Shown here one piece after another: positions 58,673 to 64,000 of a DNA stretch of 64,000 nt. The stretch is from NCBI GenBank assembly GCA_020740775.1, contig JAHEWK010000012.1:930001-994000 (forward strand), given 5' to 3'. The number at the start of each line of letters is the position of its first letter. The first letter of the stretch is position 1. The stretch is from Ilyonectria destructans (Eukaryota; Ascomycota; Sordariomycetes; Hypocreales; Nectriaceae). Below the pieces are notes generated by a model that worked only from the letters and a program-made list of their open reading frames with translations, had not been told where the DNA came from and did no database searches. A program made the translations under genes and the position numbers.

Positions 58673-59135
58673 CTAAAAGGGAACCTGAGGGGAGATGAGA
58701 ACCACGCTATCGCCTGTAACAAGGTGTCAGTAAAACGCAAACCGAGCTCAGGAGGACCACACTCACCTCTCACAAACAACATCTCAGATTTCCGGCTAAT
58801 GGTCTATGGACACTGTCAGAATTTCATGATCCCAGCCAACATTCAAGATTTACAACTCACCTTGACCTCTTCATCCTCGTCGTCCTCATCCACAGTGTAG
58901 ATAGTCTCCTCAACCTCGCCCAGCACCAGGTTGCAATGGCTGTCATAAGCCTGTCATGAGCGTCAGCACCAGCACTATCACAACCCAACTCTCACAGGAG
59001 AAAAAAACTCACGTGCAGCTTGCCCTTGAGCTCGCGGTCTCCTCGCAGCTTGACAAACACCACCTCGTTGAGCAGGAGCCTCACGAGATCGAGGGGCTCC
59101 GACACGTGGTGGGTCTCCTCAGCAGCGTCAGCCAT
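58673..59135 (-). CDS. LSM3: U6 snRNA-associated Sm-like protein LSm3
   Basis: Four exons: 59135-59013, 58950-58861, 58803-58767 and 58713-58673; 96 residues, the family norm. Introns are 62, 57 and 53 nt, all with GTGAGT-like donors. The acceptor of intron 2 is CATAG|ACC at 58804; another AG six bases on (CATTAG) would shift the frame into a stop. Sm1 is [44 protein letters not shown], here cited as positions 14-57. An acidic insert (DEDDEDEE) and Sm2 ([15 protein letters not shown]) follow. LSm3 belongs to both the nuclear LSm2-8 ring on U6 snRNA and the cytoplasmic LSm1-7 decapping ring. Divergent from the next gene, sharing a 432-bp spacer. Confidence 0.93.
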
Positions 59136-59567
59136 GGTGGGAATTACAAAGACCTTTCGGTGAATCGTCTTTGTGTGCTTGATGTGTCCCTGAAGGTTGA
59201 GCCTTCGCAGCGGGGGTGAGGGTCAGGGGGGTGGCGGCGTGAGGTTGTCGACAGGGCCCTTCGTGGATTCGGTGCAAAAGGCGATTCTGGCGACGGATGG
59301 AAAATCTTCGGCTGCACAGCTGTGCGCAGCTCGGGTATGCATCCATCGGGGTATCGGGTGGTATGCATTTATGCAGGTGTTTTACCCCATACTTGTATCC
59401 TAGTATCCCTCCCCCTCACGGAAATGCTCTTGTCTGAGTTGGGTTACACGGCAGGAAAGTTACATTGCCCTTCTCCAACCGCGGCCCCATTCGCATGTTG
59501 TCTTCTCTCCTCATTTTACGCGTCGCTCGTGGACGTCCTTTCCGTCCATGACGACCGCCATTGAGCC
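59136..59567. promoter_or_regulatory. Shared divergent promoter region
   Basis: The 432-bp spacer separates the LSm3 start (59135, minus) from the mitochondrial protein start (59568, plus), so it must hold both promoters. No specific site was identified. Confidence 0.5.
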
Positions 59568-61736
59568 ATGCCTCAGAGACGATTCCTCTGGCGAGGACCT
59601 CGTCTCCCCTGCCTCTCCCCTTCTCCACCCTCGACCGCGCTACCGCTCCAGCTCCCGATCCTCGACCCACCGATAACGCATCGACCCGCTGTGGGTCAAC
59701 GACGATGTTTGGCATCCCATGCCACGACCCAGTTCACGACAGCTTCGTCGAGTTCTCCTTCGTCGGGTTTACAATCGGGATCACTGTCCATTTCTCATTT
59801 ATTCCCGAGATCCCCCGACTCGCGACTCTTTGAAGGCGAGACCAAACCGCCGGATAGATTCACAGACCTCGATCTTCTCCTCCGGGCCATCCAATGCCGC
59901 GATCTGCCCCAAATCGTTCCTGCGCTCCTCGCATGGACCCAGCGTCTAAGCAATAACGATGAAGGTGTCTCCCACGCCGCTCAAATTGAGCTTCAAAATC
60001 TGCCAATCGCGACATTCTCCGAGATCCTGCGTTGGATAGACCCGGTCGCCAACCCCGCTCACGATGTTGCTCACGGCCTCAACATCTCCCTCGGCCAGAC
60101 CCAGTTCACCGACACTACCCGCCTCGTCGACGATTTTGGTGTCCGCGTCCAGCACCGCGAAGTCCTCGAGGCCGTCAAGATCCTCATGGAGGCACGCCGT
60201 GCGTCCGGTGTCCGGATGCTCATCCCAGACTACGAGGTCTTCATCCGGTGCGCAGCCGCTGCCGCCGACTCACCTGCTGCCGTTGAATTCTTCGGCGCCA
60301 TAAACAAGCACGGTCTGGGGTCTCAGCGCAACACCTCCACCTGGACCGAGTTCACCAAGGCGCTATTCATGACTGAACCGCTGTACTATCAATTTGACCG
60401 GTCTCGAGTTGCCGTGCTCCCGCGTCAGACATACAGCAACCGGCAGCCTATGGCCCCCGACAGACTCTGGAAGTTGGAGCGCATGAGACACAGCATCAAT
60501 GCCATGCGCCACCTACCCTTCAACCGAAACCCAGCGCGCCCCGCCCAAGATCTTCGCATGTTGACTCGCCAGAAAAGCAGGGTTCGACAGCACTGGATCC
60601 GCTCAAAGCTATACGGCGTGCTCCTAAACGAGGAGTTACTATGCGCCACCATGATCTCGTTCGCAAGGTCAAGCTCTCTTACTTCGATCAAGGGCGTTAT
60701 CCTTCAGCGAGGATTCCGCATCAGCTTGAAAGAGGACCAGGATACTGGCGAGTCCGTCGTCACCAAAGGCAAGATGTTCCGTGACGGCAACCCTCGAGAA
60801 CCAACCGAACGCCTCCTCAACGCCATCGTGGAGACCTTTGGCTCCATCTCCCGCGTCAGAGCGGCTCTTGATCTCGTTGTTTACATATCTCAACTGTATC
60901 ATATCAGCATTCCTCACGAAACGTGGTCCAACCTTCTCAACTGGGCTTATGTCTGCGCTTCCAAACCGTTCCAGCGCATGCGTGGCCACCAAGGACCTTA
61001 TCCGGTCAACGACGTCAAGGCCAAGGACGTCATCGAAATTTGGAAAATTATGACGTCGGAGCCGTTCAATGTCAAGCCCACATTCGACGACTACAGTGTC
61101 TACATCAAGGCCCTCATCGTGCAGCGCAGCTTCCGCCTCGCCGTTGATGTCATTCGCAACGAGGCCGTGCCCTACTACCGCCAACTGGAAGAGGAGCACT
61201 ATAATATCGCGGTTGACGAAATCCTCAAGGATGAAAGCTTCCGGAGCCACCGCCGCCTCCAGATAGAGACGCACAAGGAGTACGTCTGGTACCACATCAG
61301 CTCCTGGTTCGCGGCCCTCCTCAAGAGCGCCTCTGCTGGCAAGAACCAGCGCGAGGGGCGTTTCATGCAAGTCGTTGTCCCAGACCTCATCGAAGAGTTT
61401 AGCGACTTCTTCCATGACCAGATCTCCTATCGCTCCGCCCAAGGCCGCGTCCGTCTGACGCGCTCGATGGAAAACCGCCGCTTCGACTTCCAGCTGAAAA
61501 TGCGCACCACCCTACCTCAGGACCTGGGCGGGATGGAAGTCAAGGCGCTCCAAAACCGCGGGGAGGTTGACATGGAAGCGCCAGACTTCGACTGGCCACA
61601 GGCTGTGCGGATGGAAATCCTCGATTGGAAGCGCAAGCCGCGATCTAGACGGATGCATAATCTACCAGCCCCGCAGTCTACCAGTGTTTCTGCGAAGCGA
61701 TGGTGGAAGAATATAGAACAGGACTTGAGGATATAG
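59568..61736 (+). CDS. Mitochondrial ATPase-expression/PPR-like protein
   Basis: Intronless, 722 residues from ATG 59568. The first 60 residues are rich in Arg, Ser and Pro and lack acidic residues until about residue 33, as in a mitochondrial presequence (MPQRRFLWRGPRLP). The rest is alpha-helical with loosely repeated 35-residue units (for example TFDDYSVYIKALIVQRSFRLAVDVIRNEAVP; HETWSNLLNWAYVCASK). This arrangement resembles fungal proteins with the ATP13/Aep2-type mitochondrial ATPase-expression domain, which support translation or stability of mitochondrial ATP-synthase mRNA. The C-terminus is basic and Trp-containing (RWWKNIEQDLRI). I am confident it is an organellar RNA-binding helical-repeat protein, less so of the exact family. 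Confidence 0.7.
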   Translation: MPQRRFLWRGPRLPCLSPSPPSTALPLQLPILDPPITHRPAVGQRRCLASHATTQFTTASSSSPSSGLQSGSLSISHLFPRSPDSRLFEGETKPPDRFTDLDLLLRAIQCRDLPQIVPALLAWTQRLSNNDEGVSHAAQIELQNLPIATFSEILRWIDPVANPAHDVAHGLNISLGQTQFTDTTRLVDDFGVRVQHREVLEAVKILMEARRASGVRMLIPDYEVFIRCAAAAADSPAAVEFFGAINKHGLGSQRNTSTWTEFTKALFMTEPLYYQFDRSRVAVLPRQTYSNRQPMAPDRLWKLERMRHSINAMRHLPFNRNPARPAQDLRMLTRQKSRVRQHWIRSKLYGVLLNEELLCATMISFARSSSLTSIKGVILQRGFRISLKEDQDTGESVVTKGKMFRDGNPREPTERLLNAIVETFGSISRVRAALDLVVYISQLYHISIPHETWSNLLNWAYVCASKPFQRMRGHQGPYPVNDVKAKDVIEIWKIMTSEPFNVKPTFDDYSVYIKALIVQRSFRLAVDVIRNEAVPYYRQLEEEHYNIAVDEILKDESFRSHRRLQIETHKEYVWYHISSWFAALLKSASAGKNQREGRFMQVVVPDLIEEFSDFFHDQISYRSAQGRVRLTRSMENRRFDFQLKMRTTLPQDLGGMEVKALQNRGEVDMEAPDFDWPQAVRMEILDWKRKPRSRRMHNLPAPQSTSVSAKRWWKNIEQDLRI

Positions 61737-62206
61737 CATCATATTTAGTTGAATTTGCCCACATCCGGTATGGGTGGGATGTTGTATATCAAAATCAATA
61801 CATTTGAAATACTACAAAGTTATGTCTCAAGGTTTCCGAGCCAATAAGAACCTCTTCCAATTTATATAACAGCCGGGTATCTATCATCCATATTTCGTAC
61901 ACAAGGACAACCGCCCGCCGCCCAGACCATAAGAATTCATAAATTCATCATGATGGTACAAAGAAAATCCTACACGAAAACGTACAACAAAAAGTAGCCG
62001 CCCGATTTTCTACGCGTTGCATGTCCTGTAATCCAAAAGCAAACACGTCTGTACCTCTGTGTGGTAAAAATCATAGTGCCAGGTATTCCATGAGAAAAGA
62101 AAGAAATAAGTCAAGGAAAGACAACAAAAGAAAAGGTGGTGTTAAGATCTGGAGCTGTTTGAAGAGCCAGTCAACATACAGCGTGTGGTAGTGGCATCGA
62201 TATGGT
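61737..62206. other. Convergent 3' intergenic region
   Basis: AT-rich 3' flanks of two convergent genes; no gene or RNA recognised. Confidence 0.5.
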
Positions 62207-64000
62207 CTACACGACGGACGCAGCCTCAGCGAGCACACTTATAAGGCTTACAGCCGCGCCGCCAATGCCGACGGCCCCGAGCGTCTCGCCCCAGGCCTTC
62301 TTCTTGGACGAGCGGTCATCTCGCCTCGATCCACGGCGGTCGCTTCGGTGGTGCCGTTTGCTGCTGCCGTAGTAATCGCTGTGTCTGTCGCGGTGCCGCT
62401 CTCCGTCTGAGTACCGCCGCGAGCTCTCCCGCGGGTGCCGGCGGGACGATCTCTCGCTGCGGCGGTCACGGTCGTGGTCTCGGTCGTCTCTGAGGGAGTG
62501 GGGGCTGCGGGAGTCCACCTCATGAGGCTCAGGATCGAACCGAACGTGATTCTCGTTCTTGTTCTTAAGGATGGGCTTAGGGAGGACGGTGCTTGCGGGT
62601 GATGTCTTGTTCCGAGTTGGAGGGTTGACGATGACAGGGTAGCTTTTTGTTCCCTTTTCATCACGTCTAGCTTCGTCTTCAGAGCCATCGGTGCTGTCAC
62701 TATAATCATACACTGCGCTTTCGTCGTCGTCTCGACTACTCCTGGAGTCGGCTCGATGTCCATGTCCATCGCGTCGACGACGTTCAGAACGACGGCGTGA
62801 ATGGCCCCCGGCGAAGCGGGCAGCACGAGCATCAGCACTTTGGCGAGCATACTCGCTAATCTGCTCCCGAGAGAGCCGACCCAGAACGGCGACGTAATCA
62901 GGACGTGCCTCATACCTCACACCAGCCCTCTCGAGAATCTCGGGGCTGACGAGGGTACGCCTGATCTTCGTCCATTGAGCATCAGGGAGAATGTCCATCC
63001 CATAGCGGTCAGGAGCCAGGCGGGACATGCCCCGCGGACTGCTCCCGTATGCGGGTGGAGCACCGCCGTTCACATAGGGGGGCAGCGGAGGGACAGATCG
63101 GGGTGACGCCCCGAGATTTGAGGTTGGCGAAGAGGACAGCTCAAGGCCAGAATAGGAGCCGGTATTGTTGGCGTTGAGGTACCTTTGGTCCGATGGTGAG
63201 CGACTGTACTGCTGCTGGGTTGGCGATTGCACAATTAGACCAGCCATGTCCGTGGTGAGACTATCCATGGCCATGAGATCCCTTGTGGAGATGAGAGCCA
63301 TGCTCGATTCGCCAGACAGCTCCTGGGGCGAGGATGAGAAAGATCGAGTAGCCGGAGCGACCTCGGGCATTCTTCGCTCATCCTTCATACCAACGAAGAA
63401 CTTTTCGTTGCTGTTGTAAGCTGGAAGCTCCTTGGGCGAGGTTGGCTGGGACTTGGCCTCGCGCTCAAGAAGACCACGGACGGTGGGACAAGTGCCACCA
63501 GAGACGTAACCGACAGATTCGAGTTCACGGATATAAGCTCGGAGGATGTCCTGGGGTGTGACAATATCAGTATCATGAAGTAGGTGATGGGGGTTAGTTG
63601 GGTGGGACGGCATCGAACCTTGTGTTTGCGTAGGACTTGGGGAGCAAATCCTTCCTTTTCGAGCTCGGCCTTGAACTCGAGCCATAAGCTGTCCTCGTCC
63701 TCGGTGACAGAGTTACAGTCGCGCTTTTTGAACAGTCTGTTGGCGATCTGGTCGACCTTGTCCTTGATATCCTCAAGGCCGGGTTGGCGATCATCAACGA
63801 CCTGGCGCGGCTTGTTGGCGGGGTTCTGCAGCTGGACGGTGTCGAGAAACATGTCCACATTCGTCTTGTCATTCATAAGCCTCGATCGAATCAAGCCAAG
63901 CCTATCGTCGCGAACACGCTCATCGCCAGACGGATGGCCATCGCCATACCTGTCCAGCACGGACTCGAGCTGGGCGAGGGTGAAGTCGCAGTCCTCGACC
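62207..64000 (-). CDS. Unknown protein, 5'-truncated, with R/D/S-rich region and hydrophobic tail
   Basis: The gene runs off the right edge. Exons seen: 64000-63619 (open to the edge, frame starting GTC at 63999) and 63550-62207, with a 68-nt intron (GTTCGA, branch CAACTAAC, CCCAG). The visible N-terminal part is helical (RSRLMNDKTNVDMFLDTVQL; DIKDKVDQIANRLF), continuing into DILRAYIRELESVGYVSGG across the splice. Next comes a Ser/Pro-rich stretch with PPLPPY and PPAY motifs, then a helical region (RRTLVSPEILERAGVRYEARPDYV), and a long Arg/Asp/Ser/His-rich disordered segment. The final 25 residues are hydrophobic (LGAVGIGGAAVSLISVLAEA), suggesting a tail anchor. Family not recognised; the start lies outside the window. 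Confidence 0.75.

Noticed and set aside
1..64000. CRISPR arrays, bacterial operons, riboswitches
   Set aside because: Nothing of the kind is visible, and the intron-bearing fungal genes make them implausible.

Overview
The window looks like nuclear DNA of a filamentous ascomycete (Pezizomycotina; Sordariomycetes is my guess, but it is not proven). Genes are interrupted by short introns of 45-120 nt with fungal donors (GTAAGT, GTGAGT) and CTRAC-type branch points. There are fungal-only regulator families (an AlcR-like and an AmdX-like factor, and a Zn2Cys6/C-terminal regulator), and the tRNA-Arg carries an intron. There are no operons; genes lie on both strands with long gene-poor stretches between them. 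Every gene model below was assembled by reading frames and splice sites by eye.

Layout. 0.2-3.0 kb: an AlcR-like Zn2Cys6 activator (-) with a cluster of AlcR-type half-sites upstream. 3.4-8.5 kb: no gene recognised. 8.55-9.44 kb: five-exon SmE core spliceosomal protein (-). 9.66-13.9 kb: a cassette bounded by perfect 20-bp direct repeats, holding a 3.1-kb reading frame of unknown function broken by one in-frame TGA. 14.8 kb: tRNA-Arg(TCG). 15.4-17.3 kb: cytochrome P450 with a GC-AG intron. 18.1-18.7 kb: secreted CAP/PR-1 protein. 18.7-27.7 kb: 9 kb without a recognisable gene, leading into an AmdX-like C2H2 factor (27.7-31.3 kb). 32.5-33.6 kb: MDR-type oxidoreductase. 34.9-36.3 kb: F-box gene with a nonsense codon. 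36.9-38.3 kb: lariat debranching enzyme Dbr1. 39.1-39.7 kb: Nudix hydrolase. 40.4-41.9 kb: monocarboxylate-type MFS transporter. 43.3-43.9 kb: short gene or fragment resembling the N-terminus of fungal C2H2 proteins. 43.9-49.8 kb: gene-poor. 49.8-52.7 kb: arrestin-related trafficking adaptor. 53.9-55.5 kb: Zn2Cys6 regulator. 55.7-57.8 kb: GTPBP1-type GTPase. 58.7-59.1 kb: LSm3. 59.6-61.7 kb: mitochondrial ATPase-expression/PPR-like protein. 62.2 kb to the end: 5'-truncated unknown protein with a disordered R/D/S-rich region and a hydrophobic tail.

How the genes relate. Three genes serve RNA splicing or intron turnover (SmE, LSm3, DBR1), but they are separated and need not be co-regulated. Two regulators resemble Aspergillus carbon/nitrogen regulators (AlcR for ethanol use, AmdX for acetamidase). 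An MDR dehydrogenase and a monocarboxylate-type transporter also lie in the window, but no ethanol or acetamide structural gene does. The least explained part is the 9.66-13.9 kb cassette.
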